Notes: generated from the letters alone by a model not told the origin. Positions 43,227 through 52,733 are shown, counted from the first letter of the stretch. The stretch: DNA of 64,000 nt from Candidatus Chromulinivorax destructor (GCF_003366055.1 NZ_CP025544.1:186001-250000); one strand, 5' to 3'. Numbers and translations: made by a program.

Positions 43227-44048
43227 ATGAAAATAACAAAACTTATTATTCCTGCAGCAGGTATTGGAAGTAGATTTTTACCAATTACCAAATCAATTCC
43301 AAAAGAGATGCTACCACTTTCTAACAAACCTGCAATTGAATACATTGTTCAAGAAGCATACGATGCTGATATTGTAAAAGTCGGTATTATTCTTTCTCCA
43401 GAAAAAAATGTCATCAAAGAATATTTTGAGCCAAACACCCACCTTGATAACATTTTAGCAGAAAAAAATCAGTCATACCGTGTTGCAGGATTAAACAGCT
43501 TGATTGAGCATATTAATTTTTCATACTTTTACCAATATAATCCAGCAGGACTTGCTGATGCTTTAATGCAAGCAAAAACTTTTATTAAAGATGATGAACT
43601 TTTTGCAGTAGCATTACCAGATGATATTATTTTTGGCACAACTCCTGAAATTTTATACCTCATGCAAATAGCAGAAAAAATGCAGGGAATGGTAATTGCT
43701 GTCCAAGAAGTTCCTTTAGAAAACATATCATCATATGGCGTTATTCAAATTGATAAGAAAATTGATGAAAACTGTTACCAGATAGCATCATTAGTAGAAA
43801 AACCAAAAATGGAAGATGCCCCATCTAATCTTGCTATTGTTGGTCGCTATGTTTTTCATGCTGATCTTTTTTCTTTTATCCCAAAAACACCCTTAACAAC
43901 AAGCTCAGAAATATTATTACCCGATACTATTAACCTTATGATTAAGTCAGGATATCCAGTATTTGCTTACAAAGTACAAGGTGAACGATTTGATACAGGC
44001 ACACCGCAAGGTTGGTTAAAATTTATCATGCAAAATAATAACTTTTAA
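43227..44048 (+). CDS. galU: UTP-glucose-1-phosphate uridylyltransferase
   Basis: Makes UDP-glucose for envelope polysaccharides. 273 residues; the nucleotide-binding start KLIIPAAGIGSRFLPITKSIPKEMLPL (residues 4-30), ALPDDIIFG (about 130), SLVEKPK (about 191) and GERFDTGTPQGWLKF (about 252) are the family signatures. Length is slightly shorter than the enterobacterial enzyme at the C-terminus. Flanked by pheS and a small secreted protein in the same direction, without obvious functional link. Confidence 0.93.
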   Translation: MKITKLIIPAAGIGSRFLPITKSIPKEMLPLSNKPAIEYIVQEAYDADIVKVGIILSPEKNVIKEYFEPNTHLDNILAEKNQSYRVAGLNSLIEHINFSYFYQYNPAGLADALMQAKTFIKDDELFAVALPDDIIFGTTPEILYLMQIAEKMQGMVIAVQEVPLENISSYGVIQIDKKIDENCYQIASLVEKPKMEDAPSNLAIVGRYVFHADLFSFIPKTPLTTSSEILLPDTINLMIKSGYPVFAYKVQGERFDTGTPQGWLKFIMQNNNF

Positions 44049-44168
44049 CATCAGACAATCAAAGTGATTTGTTTTTTGTGTTAATATTGCAATTTGAAAT
44101 CGTTTTCTCCTACACTGATACTACAAGATACGTAGAAAATTATCAGGACTAACAAGGGGGAAATAGTC

Positions 44169-44477
44169 ATGAAAAAAATTATATTTTTACTGCTCCTAGC
44201 ACAAACAATATCATTTATTACTGCTGATAGCGGCTGCATGAAAGAATCATGGGGGTTTGGTGAAAAAATGCCTGAACACACGCAATGTTTTTGCAATTGT
44301 GAACGATATGTTCAAGTTTTAACCAATCGTCGTAAATGCAATGAATGTGGGCACATGAGAGTTCCTAAAAAAATGGAATTTGGCAAAAAGAAAAAAGAAT
44401 ATGAACCAACACCACACGCACATTTAGAAGCTGAAGTAATTACGACTCAAGAAGAAGATACTTATTTTGTAGGTTAA
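44169..44477 (+). CDS. Small secreted Cys-rich (zinc-ribbon-like) protein
   Basis: 102 residues. Signal peptide MKKIIFLLLLAQTISFITA; mature chain with CFCNCERY and, 12 residues on, CNECGHMRVP, a pair of Cys knuckles that together look like a rubredoxin or zinc-ribbon site, plus one earlier Cys. The C-terminus is acidic with His residues. No family recognised. AAGGGGG about 9 bases before the ATG is a strong binding site. A terminator follows at 44511-44540. Confidence 0.65.
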   Translation: MKKIIFLLLLAQTISFITADSGCMKESWGFGEKMPEHTQCFCNCERYVQVLTNRRKCNECGHMRVPKKMEFGKKKKEYEPTPHAHLEAEVITTQEEDTYFVG

Positions 44478-44510
44478 AAAATCATACCATACCACATTGT
44501 ATGTTCGTGT

Positions 44511-44540
44511 AAGGGAAGCTACCTAACAGCTTCCCTTTTT
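44511..44540 (+). terminator. Terminator of the zinc-ribbon-like gene
   Basis: AAGGGAAGCT / AGCTTCCCTT with loop of about 8 bases, then TTT. Confidence 0.75.
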
Positions 44541-44663
44541 CACAGTTATATGCAAATAAGCATGATGTATAAGCATTTTTATTTTTTTAAACTTGCAAAA
44601 AATTTCTAATAACGTATCTTCAGAAGTTGGAAATAGATAGTCTTACAAACTAAAAGGATACTC

Positions 44664-44819
44664 ATGATACAGCGTCAGACAATGGACCGCTATAACATCT
44701 TGCCCAACACACCAAGTCATTTTTTTACGCACACCGCGTCTATTTTATCCAGTATTATGGCCATTTGCGCCGTCTCTTGCGTCTGTTTAGCCGCATCATT
44801 ATATTTATTATCGTTATAA
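44664..44819 (+). CDS. Small membrane protein (51 residues) upstream of brnQ
   Basis: A short frame with an excellent binding site (AAAAGGA, 5 bases before ATG) and a closed stop. The N-terminal 24 residues are polar; residues 25-51 (ASILSSIMAICAVSCVCLAAS...) form one transmembrane helix. It uses more GC-rich codons (CGC, GCC, GTC) than its neighbours. It lies 72 bases before brnQ with no terminator between, so it may be co-expressed as a small partner; it is not rich in Leu/Ile/Val codons before the hydrophobic part, so a classical attenuator peptide is less likely. Confidence 0.5.
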   Translation: MIQRQTMDRYNILPNTPSHFFTHTASILSSIMAICAVSCVCLAASLYLLSL

Positions 44820-44891
44820 ATTGTACAAACAATTTAAGATAGTAGTTTTCTCTCGTTTTTTATTTTTTATCGTTTTTTATAAGGTTTTATC

Positions 44892-46076
44892 ATGAAAGAT
44901 TCTAACCAATCTGGAATATTGACAATTGGTCTTGCTATTTTTTCTATGCTTTTTGGAGCTGGAAATATTATTTATCCTATCAAATGTGGCGTTTTAGCTG
45001 GTAATCAAAATATTTTTGCTATTACTGGATTCATTTTAACCGGTGTGATTTTACCTATTATTGGCTTAGTTGCCATGATTTTATTTAATGGTAATTACAA
45101 ATTATTCTTTAACCGGCTTGGTAAAATTCCTGGATCAATGGCAATTTTATATTGTATGTTAATTCTTGGGCCGTTGCTTGCAATGCCTCGATGCATCACA
45201 CTTCCATACGAAATGTTAAAACCATTTATTCCATTTGTTAGCTTACCAATGTTTACGATTGCATTTTGTGTTGTAACATTTTTAGTAACGTATAAAGAAT
45301 CAAAAATATTATCGATTCTTGGTAATATTATGAGTCCTTTATTACTCGGCTCACTTGGTATTATTGCAATCAAAGGTTTATGGCAAGCAGACGTTATGGT
45401 TCCACAAACAGTACAAGCTTCAACAATCTTTTTTGATCAATTAAACCAAGGCTTCCAGACACTTGATTTAATTGGTGCACTATTCTTTGCCTATATCGTG
45501 TTGCGCATTTTAAAAGGTAATAAAGATGCAGCACAAATTAAATCAAAAGATCTTGCTCTGATAAGCTTACAAGGTGGTTTGATTGCAGGAACATTATTAA
45601 TGTTAGTGTATGTTTCATTCAGTTATCTTGGTGCTTACTACGGCTACTTAGTTTCAGCTGACATGAATGGTGCACAAGACTTTAGAGTTATCTCAATGCA
45701 TATTTTAAATAGTTCAAGCGCGTTTGTAATTATGATGGCTGTTTTAATGGCATGTTTATCAACCGTAACTGCGTTAGCTGCAGTATTTTCTGAGTACATA
45801 CATTTAGAAGTTTTCAACAAAAAAGTGTCGTACATTACAAGCTTGGCAATGACGATGATCGTAACTGCGATTATTTCAAACTACGGTTTAGATAATATTA
45901 TGGCGTATAGCTCGCTGCCTATTAACATTGGTTACCCAATTATTACAACCATTGTATTTTGTAATTTAGCATACAGTTTGTTTGGTTTTAGGTATATTAA
46001 ACTACCTGCTGCACTAACTGCTCTGGCGGTAACAGGTTTTTATATGCAACCATTATTCTGTAGTCTTATTGGATAA
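44892..46076 (+). CDS. brnQ: Branched-chain amino acid:cation symporter
   Basis: 394 residues, LIVCS family, about 12 membrane spans. Hallmarks: LAIFSMLFGAGNIIYPIKCG (residues 14-33), ILGPLLAMPRCITLPYEM (about 96) and GLIAGTLLMLVYVSFSYLGA. Imports leucine, isoleucine and valine with sodium or protons. AAGGT sits 8 bases before the ATG. With the SDF symporter, the ABC importer at 58-60 kb and the CNT carrier it forms a marked uptake capacity. A terminator follows at 46101-46131. Confidence 0.92.
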   Translation: MKDSNQSGILTIGLAIFSMLFGAGNIIYPIKCGVLAGNQNIFAITGFILTGVILPIIGLVAMILFNGNYKLFFNRLGKIPGSMAILYCMLILGPLLAMPRCITLPYEMLKPFIPFVSLPMFTIAFCVVTFLVTYKESKILSILGNIMSPLLLGSLGIIAIKGLWQADVMVPQTVQASTIFFDQLNQGFQTLDLIGALFFAYIVLRILKGNKDAAQIKSKDLALISLQGGLIAGTLLMLVYVSFSYLGAYYGYLVSADMNGAQDFRVISMHILNSSSAFVIMMAVLMACLSTVTALAAVFSEYIHLEVFNKKVSYITSLAMTMIVTAIISNYGLDNIMAYSSLPINIGYPIITTIVFCNLAYSLFGFRYIKLPAALTALAVTGFYMQPLFCSLIG

Positions 46077-46100
46077 TATATATACTATGGTACAATAAAG

Positions 46101-46131
46101 AAAAAGCTGTGTCGTATGATGCAGCTTTTTT
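46101..46131 (+). terminator. Terminator of brnQ
   Basis: AAAAAGCTG / CAGCTTTTT with a 12-base loop and T-run, 25 bases after the stop. Confidence 0.65.
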
Positions 46132-46185
46132 TGTACTACCACCATACAGTTTTCATACAAAATTTATAAAGAAAGTATACATAGT

Positions 46186-46851
46186 ATGATCAATCAACTT
46201 ATATTCGTACTCCATTCATCAATTATTAGTGGCCTTGTTATTTTTTTTGGCCGCATGGGCAGTGCAGCTTTAACAAGTTACATTTCACTGCTGTTCGTAC
46301 TGACCAATATATTTGTGATCAAACAGATGGATTTATGTGGCTACCACGTCACGTGTGCCGATGCCTACATTATTGGAATTAGTTTTGGAATTAATGTTTT
46401 ACAAGAAATCTGGGGACAAAAAGCTGCGCGCCAAGCAATTAGCATCAGTTTTTTATGCTCATTATTTTATGTGATTATGGGTTTATTTCACCTCTGGTAT
46501 ATACCAGCAGGCCATGATACCAGTCATGCACATTTTGTGTACTTGTTGGATAATTCAGTGCGTATTATTGTTGCATCATTTATATCGTATCTGGTTGTAC
46601 AATACGCTGATACGATTTTATACGCATTCATGAAAAAGCGTTTAGATGGGCGCCATTTTATTTTACGCAACTATCTTTCGATGTTTTCATCACAATTTTT
46701 TGATACAATTCTATTTAGTTTTTTAGGTCTGTACGGCATTGTGCACAATATGACACATATTGTGATAGTCAGCTATGGCATTAAAGTGGTTGCAATTTTA
46801 TTAAGCACTCCATTTTTGTATTATGCAAAAAAATATATTAAAAAATCATAG
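46186..46851 (+). CDS. yhhQ: Queuosine precursor transporter (YhhQ/QueT-type, VUT family)
   Basis: 221 residues with about six membrane spans. The family signatures ISFGINVLQEIWGQKAARQAI (about residue 62) and SQFFDTILFSFLGLYG (about 165) are present. YhhQ proteins import queuine or its precursors for tRNA wobble modification; in intracellular bacteria they take queuine from the host. No tgt or que genes are in the window, so the substrate is inferred from the family. Single gene between brnQ and a Cys-rich membrane protein. Confidence 0.88.
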   Translation: MINQLIFVLHSSIISGLVIFFGRMGSAALTSYISLLFVLTNIFVIKQMDLCGYHVTCADAYIIGISFGINVLQEIWGQKAARQAISISFLCSLFYVIMGLFHLWYIPAGHDTSHAHFVYLLDNSVRIIVASFISYLVVQYADTILYAFMKKRLDGRHFILRNYLSMFSSQFFDTILFSFLGLYGIVHNMTHIVIVSYGIKVVAILLSTPFLYYAKKYIKKS

Positions 46852-46975
46852 GAATTAAGCTTCCTACAATAATTATAAAGCTTTAACTACATTGTTTCTT
46901 GTTTTTTATGATAGAAAAATAATACCCTTATACGCAAGTAGATAAACTTATTCATCACTGTATTAAAGGAACTTT

Positions 46976-47248
46976 ATGAAAAAAATGAAAGAAATCTGTT
47001 GGTTACTTGCAATAGTATTGCTTGGATTAGCTAGTTACTACCTATACCAATGCAAAGTAGAACATATATCTCAAACTGGTAACGTAAAAATTCAAGGTAA
47101 ATCTAAAAAAATGTGTACAAATTGCTCAGATGCTTGCAACTATTGTGCGCTTGATTGCGCTTATTTTGGGGAGATAGGAAAGATAGATAAGTGCATAAAA
47201 AACAATTGCTCAAATGATTGCTCGCCAGATACAATTTTTAATTATTAA
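46976..47248 (+). CDS. Small membrane-anchored Cys-rich protein
   Basis: 90 residues: N-terminal transmembrane helix (residues 7-24), a short linker, then CTNCSDACNYCALDCAYF and CIKNNCSNDC, eight to nine cysteines in 40 residues with C-x2-C, C-x3-C spacings. This could coordinate metal or an iron-sulfur cluster, or form disulfides, on the outer side of the membrane. No family recognised. AAAGGAAC 5 bases before the ATG. A bidirectional terminator follows. Confidence 0.6.
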   Translation: MKKMKEICWLLAIVLLGLASYYLYQCKVEHISQTGNVKIQGKSKKMCTNCSDACNYCALDCAYFGEIGKIDKCIKNNCSNDCSPDTIFNY

Positions 47249-47292
47249 AAATTGTATAATTTTGTAAATACACATGAGACTAGATCGACATA

Positions 47293-47344
47293 AATTTAAA
47301 AGACCATTTCTAAGCATATTTGTTTAAAAATGGTCTTTTAAATT
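47293..47344. terminator. Bidirectional terminator between convergent genes
   Basis: Perfect 17-base arms AATTTAAAAGACCATTT / AAATGGTCTTTTAAATT with an 18-base loop. Confidence 0.75.
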
Positions 47345-47362
47345 AACTAGCTTTATATCAAA

Positions 47363-48628
47363 TTAAATCAATAACCCTGCTATTAATGCAGACATTAAAT
47401 TTGCAAGTGTTGCTGCAAGTAATGCGCGTAATCCAAGCTCACTTAACCAGATTCTTTTGTCGGGAACTAATACCCCAATGCCACCGATTTGAATACCGAT
47501 GCATGAAAAGTTAGCAAAACTACATAACGCGTAGGTTAAAATAGCTTGAGTTCTCAATGATAATTGCATGCTTAACATACTGTTAAAAGCAACGAATTCA
47601 TTAACCGTAACTTTAATACCAAGTAAATTACCAACATGTAATGCTTCTTGACCAACAAAACCCATGAGGTATGAAACTGGTGCAAATAAATATGAGAATA
47701 TAAAATTCAAATTAATTGCTGGTAAAAGATAGGTGCAACCAACATACGGCAACAGATAATTACCAAACGTTGAAACAAGTCCAAGGACTGAATTAGTTAA
47801 AGCAATTAAACCAAGGAACGAAATTAACATAGCGCCAACGTTTAATGCTAAATACAACCCATCAGTTGTTCCCATAGAAATCGCATCTAAAACATTTGCT
47901 GCGTTACTAACCACAACTGGCTCTGCTGCATGCTCAAGTTTAGATTTTTCTGTCTCTGGGTATAAAATTTTTGCCATCACAATACTACCAGGAATTGCCA
48001 TAACGCTTGCTGCAAGCATGTGTAACGATGGCACACCCATTGATGCATACACTGCTAGCAATGAACCACTGACCGTTGCAAATCCACTTGCCATCACCAC
48101 CATCATTTCTGATCGTGTTACATTTTTTAAATAATGCTTAATTAATAAAGGAGCTTCTGTTTGACCCAAGAAACTATTTGCTACTGCACACAACGTCTCT
48201 GCGCCTGATGTGCCTAAAATTGGTTGAATAACATACGTTAAACCCCATACGATTTTTTGTACAACACCAAGATAGAAAAGTAATGAAGTAAAAGCACCAA
48301 AGAAAATAATAATTGGTAATACTCGAACAGCAAACACAACACCCCATGGCCCTGATGGATCTGCTAGGCTACCAAATACAAAGTTAATACCAACTTCAGC
48401 AAAGCCGTATAGATTACTCATTCCTAAAGAAATAGTATTAAATAGCGTAAAACCTATATCTGTTTTTAAAACAAATATCGCTAATGCTGCTTGAAAAAGA
48501 AGACCATTAATCACCAGCTTACGATTAACAGCAGAACGATTATTTGAAAATAGATACGCTACTGCAACAAGTACAGCCATACCAATTAGATTCATATAAC
48601 GATTATACTCAATGAAATAAGACACCAT
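47363..48628 (-). CDS. nupC: Concentrative nucleoside transporter (CNT/NupC family)
   Basis: 421 residues with about ten spans. Family signatures: GQTEAPLLIKHYLKNVTRSEMMVVMASGFATVSGS (about residue 155), IPGSIVMAKILYPETEKS (about 217), NEFVAFNSM (about 346) and CSFANFSCIGIQIGGIG (about 380). Imports nucleosides with sodium or protons, fitting with cdd for salvage. The frame is open 70 codons further upstream, but AAGG 8 bases before the ATG at 48628 and the usual CNT N-terminus support this start. It lies 246 bases downstream of prfA on the same strand. Confidence 0.92.
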   Translation of the reverse strand: MVSYFIEYNRYMNLIGMAVLVAVAYLFSNNRSAVNRKLVINGLLFQAALAIFVLKTDIGFTLFNTISLGMSNLYGFAEVGINFVFGSLADPSGPWGVVFAVRVLPIIIFFGAFTSLLFYLGVVQKIVWGLTYVIQPILGTSGAETLCAVANSFLGQTEAPLLIKHYLKNVTRSEMMVVMASGFATVSGSLLAVYASMGVPSLHMLAASVMAIPGSIVMAKILYPETEKSKLEHAAEPVVVSNAANVLDAISMGTTDGLYLALNVGAMLISFLGLIALTNSVLGLVSTFGNYLLPYVGCTYLLPAINLNFIFSYLFAPVSYLMGFVGQEALHVGNLLGIKVTVNEFVAFNSMLSMQLSLRTQAILTYALCSFANFSCIGIQIGGIGVLVPDKRIWLSELGLRALLAATLANLMSALIAGLLI

Positions 48629-48874
48629 GAAATATACCTTAATGAGAATAAAAATAGAATATATAATAATTCGTAGACTTACATTTTTTAGTAAAAAAAA
48701 TATTAAAAACATGCCATTTGAATGTAACTTCATCGTAATTATTTTATTTTCTAACGAAACAAGACTTGCTGTAAAAAAATTACTTGCATGGTAAAAACAA
48801 GTAGATGTAAGCTCTTTAATTTTTATACATGCAAGCAAATTATTTGTTAATTACAAAATAAAAAATTTATAATT

Positions 48875-49951
48875 TTATACAGGCTCAAGCAATGATGATT
48901 CTGATTGACGATTTTGACGTGCTAACATTTGTAATGCATCAATAATTTCATCAAGCTCACCAAGCATAACCATATCAAGTTTTTTCAACGTAATATCAGC
49001 CTGATGATCGGTCACTCGGTTTTGAGGATAATTGTACGTTCTAATTTTTTCAGAACGATCGCCTGAACCAATCAATAACTTACGATCTCGACTCTGCTCT
49101 TTCAGCAATTTTTCTTGATTTGCAGCAAGAATACGAGAACTTAACACCTTCATTGCAGTTGCTTTATTTTTATGTTGAGAGCGCTCATCCTGACACGATA
49201 CTACCGTACCTGTAGGAATATGCGTAATACGAACAGCAGAATCTGTTGTATTAACGTGCTGTCCACCAGCACCACTTGAACGGAAATAGTCTACGCGTAA
49301 ATCACTTGGATTAATCGTAACGTCAATTTCTTGTGCTTCTGGTAAAACAACGACCGTTGCGGTTGAAGTATGTACTCGACCTTGCGTTTCTGTTTCTGGT
49401 ACACGTTGAACACGATGTACACCAGACTCATGACGTAAGGCACCAAATACTTTTTTACCCGTGATATTAACAATAACCTCTTTAAATCCACCAAGATCGG
49501 TGTAACTTTCAGAAACCATTTCAAATCTCCAGCCGCGCTTAGCTGCATAATAAATATACATTTTTAACAAATCTGCAGCAAATAATGCTGCTTCTTTGCC
49601 GCCAGCGCCTGCTCGAATCTCTAAAAAGATCGCGCGATCTGCAAATTCTTCAGCTGGATATAATAGATCATCCAACTCATTTTGCAAAACAACAAGACCT
49701 TTTTCTAGACTTTCGCTTTCTTCTGCAAACATAGCAGACAGTTCAGGATCTGTCGTCTGCTTTGCTTGATCTTTTGTATCAACGATCATGGCTTGCATTT
49801 GATCAATTTCAGCTTTCTTTTCGAGAACTGAAGAGATTAAAGCTGCTTTTTTTTGAACTTTCACACGACGAGACCCTTCAAGATCTTGTGATACAAGCTC
49901 TTGATTTAATGTATCGTATAATTGTTGTAACTCATCCCATTGATCAAACAT
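48875..49951 (-). CDS. prfA: Peptide chain release factor 1
   Basis: Terminates translation at UAA and UAG. 358 residues. The stop-codon reading tripeptide region is [14 protein letters not shown] (PxT form, which defines RF1 rather than RF2; here PET), and the catalytic GGQ is in [17 protein letters not shown] (about residue 230). It follows rpmE by 39 bases, a linkage common to many bacteria, and a prmC gene is not adjacent. Confidence 0.95.
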   Translation of the reverse strand: MFDQWDELQQLYDTLNQELVSQDLEGSRRVKVQKKAALISSVLEKKAEIDQMQAMIVDTKDQAKQTTDPELSAMFAEESESLEKGLVVLQNELDDLLYPAEEFADRAIFLEIRAGAGGKEAALFAADLLKMYIYYAAKRGWRFEMVSESYTDLGGFKEVIVNITGKKVFGALRHESGVHRVQRVPETETQGRVHTSTATVVVLPEAQEIDVTINPSDLRVDYFRSSGAGGQHVNTTDSAVRITHIPTGTVVSCQDERSQHKNKATAMKVLSSRILAANQEKLLKEQSRDRKLLIGSGDRSEKIRTYNYPQNRVTDHQADITLKKLDMVMLGELDEIIDALQMLARQNRQSESSLLEPV

Positions 49952-49990
49952 TCATATTCCTTAATGCAAAAGATCATTATGTCGCAAAAT

Positions 49991-50194
49991 TTATTTTTGT
50001 TGGCCGTATTTTTTGTTGAATTTGTCAATTCTTCCTGCAGCATCAACATATTTTTGTTGGCCTGTAAAGAATGGATGACATTGTGAACAAAGTGTACTGC
50101 TGATACCTGGCATAGTAGATTTCATTGCAAAGCTAGCGCCACAAGTACATTTAACATCTACCGCATGAACTACTGGGTGAATACCTGATTTCAT
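49991..50194 (-). CDS. rpmE: Ribosomal protein L31, zinc-binding type
   Basis: 67 residues, bL31. MKSGIHP opening, then the zinc ligands CTCG (residues 16-18) and CSQCHPFFTG (36-39), so it is the C+ type. First gene of an rpmE-prfA pair on the minus strand. The bulk of the 138-base gap upstream is AT-rich and probably holds the promoter. Confidence 0.94.
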   Translation of the reverse strand: MKSGIHPVVHAVDVKCTCGASFAMKSTMPGISSTLCSQCHPFFTGQQKYVDAAGRIDKFNKKYGQQK

Positions 50195-50332
50195 GAAAAA
50201 CCTTTTATTTAACAGTGATAATTATATCTATTACTATACATCTAAGTATCCAGTAAAATCTTATTTTTGTCAAAGTGAAAAGATTTTGTACTGGGATAAA
50301 AAGCTTATGCCCTCATCATATTGCAAATATTT

Positions 50333-51349
50333 TTATAAAACATTTGTAACAAGTACAATTTCCGCTTCATTATTTTTTATAATTTGAGCAATTTGTATGC
50401 AAACATCTTGCTGTACTTGATAAAAAACTGATGTCTTAACGGTTTTTGTAAATGCACTGACATGAATTCGTAACGATTGTGCTCCAAATTCAACTAAATG
50501 AGCAGATGCAGCTAACTTTGTATCAATACCATCATGAGATTTGAGCATAGCTTGAATCTGCGTCGTAATTGCATCAACTTTATCAATATTTTTGTATGAC
50601 AAATTAATATTTTGTACCAAGTGACGATTGCGCATTTTGCTTGCATTGACAATAATAATCTGATTAAACATTGAATTTGGAATCGAAAGCGGCCGACGAT
50701 CTAAATTCATGATTCTTGTGCGATCCCAACGAATCTCTTCAACATATCCTTCGATTTTTTTATCTGGCGAACTGATTAAATCACCAATTTCAAATGGCTT
50801 ATAAAGCAAAATCATAATGCCGCCAAATCCGTTGCCCAATACATTTTGTGCCGATACGCCTAATGCTATGGTCACAGCGCCTTGCAACATCATTAATGAT
50901 TGAAATGGAATTCCGACAATATATAAAGCGATTGCTACAACACAAAAAATAATTGTTACTTTGATAATCTGAGAAAATAACGTAACAAGTGCTGGGTCAA
51001 ATTTTGTAAAGAGATACTCTTTCTCTTCATCAAGAACATGTTCAATATTTTGTTTAAATCGTAATAAAAACGAACTCATCACCATCAACATACTTACCTG
51101 ATACCCATGATCAATATTATTCATAATAAATTGATACTCAAATAGATGTGCAATTCGATAGATCCCAAAAATTAAAATACAAAATTGTAAAGGCATATAA
51201 GCTGCATCTAAAATTAATAAAAACCAGGTGTTACCTGTCGATGTAACTTTGCTTTTAACTCTACTTATCCCATCAAATATAAGTTTATTAACAAATAACA
51301 ATGCACTCATAGCACAAAGAATTTTAAAAATAGCGTCTAATATCATCAT
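50333..51349 (-). CDS. MscS-family mechanosensitive channel
   Basis: 338 residues. Four to five N-terminal spans up to about residue 180, with the pore-lining helix and the beta-domain junction LGVSAQNVLGNGFGGIMILLYKPFEIGDLI (about 162-192) characteristic of MscS. The following sequence (EGYVEEIRWDRTRIMNLDRRPLSIPNSMFNQ) is the conserved beta domain. It relieves osmotic pressure or conducts small solutes. Transcribed alone; the element at 51369-51558 lies just upstream of the start. Confidence 0.88.
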   Translation of the reverse strand: MMILDAIFKILCAMSALLFVNKLIFDGISRVKSKVTSTGNTWFLLILDAAYMPLQFCILIFGIYRIAHLFEYQFIMNNIDHGYQVSMLMVMSSFLLRFKQNIEHVLDEEKEYLFTKFDPALVTLFSQIIKVTIIFCVVAIALYIVGIPFQSLMMLQGAVTIALGVSAQNVLGNGFGGIMILLYKPFEIGDLISSPDKKIEGYVEEIRWDRTRIMNLDRRPLSIPNSMFNQIIIVNASKMRNRHLVQNINLSYKNIDKVDAITTQIQAMLKSHDGIDTKLAASAHLVEFGAQSLRIHVSAFTKTVKTSVFYQVQQDVCIQIAQIIKNNEAEIVLVTNVL

Positions 51350-51368
51350 AAACTCCTCATAACATACC

Positions 51369-51558
51369 TAGGTTGTGTGAACCAAATTTAAAAACCTGCG
51401 ATATCGCTTCGCTCATCTTCGGAAATAGTGGTGGCGGCGGCCACTATCCGCTTTTTAAATTTAAAAAAGAATTTATCAGGTACATCGTCCTGCAAAGCCT
51501 CTAAGTTTTCCTAAAAAATCTAGGGCAAAACTCTTGTAATAATTTGGTCACTCAACCT
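51369..51558 (+). repeat. Dispersed element family A, short form
   Basis: Left TA-GGTTGTGTGAACCAAATTT, right AATTTGGTCACTCAACC (TA decayed to TCA). Core: CTGCGATATCGCTTCGCTC, ATCTTCGGAAATA, hairpin GTGGC-GGCG-GCCAC, ATCCGCTTTTTAAA, drifted CAGGTACATCGTCCTG hairpin, CTAAAAAATCTAGGG. The ATCCGC variant after the hairpin is otherwise typical of family B. Confidence 0.88.
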
Positions 51559-51568
51559 CATCTAAAAA

Positions 51569-52123
51569 TTAGTCTAAATAATAGCTTGCAAGTCTTTTCC
51601 ATTTATCAAATATACGAACAACCGACCGTTCACGTGTTGGTAAAAGCTCTTTATCTAATCCTACCCAACGCAACTCTTTTGATTCACTATTTTGAATATA
51701 TTGTTCATCGCTGACCACCTGCAAAATAAAGCGAACATCAAAGTGTTCATGTTCAGCTTCTTTTGAATTTGCAGGTATCGTATGAATATCAATATCAAAA
51801 ATTTCATGACTCATCGGCTCAATACTTAAAATTCCAGATTCTTCTTGAGCTTCTTTGATTGCAACTGCAAGCGCATCAGTTTGACCATCACAATGACCGC
51901 CAAGCTGTACCCACATGTCTAACTTGGCATGATGCATGAGTAATGCTTGTGTTCCATCATTACTTACCAACCAAGCAGATGCGGTAATATGCCCTTTTGC
52001 TAAAGATCTTTCAAACGCATCTTCATGATTTTGCAAAAATTCTATCATGCGATTTTTGAAAACTTCTTCTTCTGGTGTTGGATCATAATTTGCTAATAAT
52101 TCTAATAATTGATTTCTATGCAT
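51569..52123 (-). CDS. Nudix hydrolase
   Basis: 184 residues. Nudix box reads GGHCDGQTDALAVAIKEAQEESGI (about residues 73-96): the EAxEESG metal-binding half is intact, while the first Glu of G-x5-E is not obvious and the usual Arg is Lys. Nudix enzymes cut nucleoside diphosphate-linked compounds; the substrate is unknown. Around the box, HHAKLDMWVQLGGH is a common entry. Its stop lies 10 bases from the element at 51369-51558. A terminator (52141-52161) separates it from the upstream gene. Confidence 0.85.
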   Translation of the reverse strand: MHRNQLLELLANYDPTPEEEVFKNRMIEFLQNHEDAFERSLAKGHITASAWLVSNDGTQALLMHHAKLDMWVQLGGHCDGQTDALAVAIKEAQEESGILSIEPMSHEIFDIDIHTIPANSKEAEHEHFDVRFILQVVSDEQYIQNSESKELRWVGLDKELLPTRERSVVRIFDKWKRLASYYLD

Positions 52124-52140
52124 GGTAAAACTCCTTAAAA

Positions 52141-52161
52141 AAAGCCTGCATACGCAGGCCT
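52141..52161 (-). terminator. Terminator of the GyrI-like gene
   Basis: AGGCCTGC/GCAGGCTT-type stem with ATAC/GTAT loop, followed by T7 on the minus strand, 30 bases after the stop at 52191. Confidence 0.7.
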
Positions 52162-52190
52162 TATATTATATCTTTTATGCAATCACAAGA

Positions 52191-52733
52191 CTATTCTTGA
52201 TCATCTTCAAAATCAAAATCATCTTCGTCGCCATCTTCTTCATCTTCAAATACGTCATCAGGATCAACTGATTCAATCGGTAAAGATAAATAGATTGAAA
52301 AATAATAATCATTTTCTTCAGTAAAATACTGATTATACACTTCAAAATCTGTTGTGTATGCACGGTCAATATCTAAATCCCAAATATCTTCCCATGCTGC
52401 AAGTAACGACTCTGGATACGATCCAAAAACTTCGATTTTAGCATAAATACCTTCTGCAAGTTCTTTACATGCCATGCCAGCTGGAACATAATCACAACTG
52501 CTAACAACGCAACCAATAATGTAGGTATACGGCTTTGTATGATCTTCATCATATTCCATGTACGCACATACAATGTTATCGTTCACACAATTTTTGATTT
52601 TTTCTTGCCAACCATCCTGAAATTTTTCACAAATTGTTGGGATGTCTTTCATTGCCTTTTCATTGTCAGTACGCACAACCAAGCCAATAATATATTGCTT
52701 TGGTTTACGAACTATCTCGTAATCTAATTCCAT
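52191..52733 (-). CDS. GyrI-like effector-binding domain protein with acidic tail
   Basis: 180 residues, no DNA-binding domain. The layout (YEIVRKPKQYIIGLVVRTDNEKAMKDIPTICEKF..., then YTYIIGCVVSSCDYVPAGM..., then YAKIEVFGSYPESLLAAWEDIW, ending YLSLPI) matches the stand-alone GyrI/AraC effector-binding (SHS2) domain, which binds small hydrophobic molecules. The last 25 residues are almost all Asp/Glu. AAGGACG lies 6 bases before the ATG at 52733; the 59 upstream codons of the open frame are untranslated by this reading. Confidence 0.7.
   Translation of the reverse strand: MELDYEIVRKPKQYIIGLVVRTDNEKAMKDIPTICEKFQDGWQEKIKNCVNDNIVCAYMEYDEDHTKPYTYIIGCVVSSCDYVPAGMACKELAEGIYAKIEVFGSYPESLLAAWEDIWDLDIDRAYTTDFEVYNQYFTEENDYYFSIYLSLPIESVDPDDVFEDEEDGDEDDFDFEDDQE

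Noticed and set aside
48629-48838. 70-codon N-terminal extension of the CNT transporter
   Set aside because: CNT proteins normally begin near the ATG at 48628, which has its own binding site; the extension shows no conserved motif.
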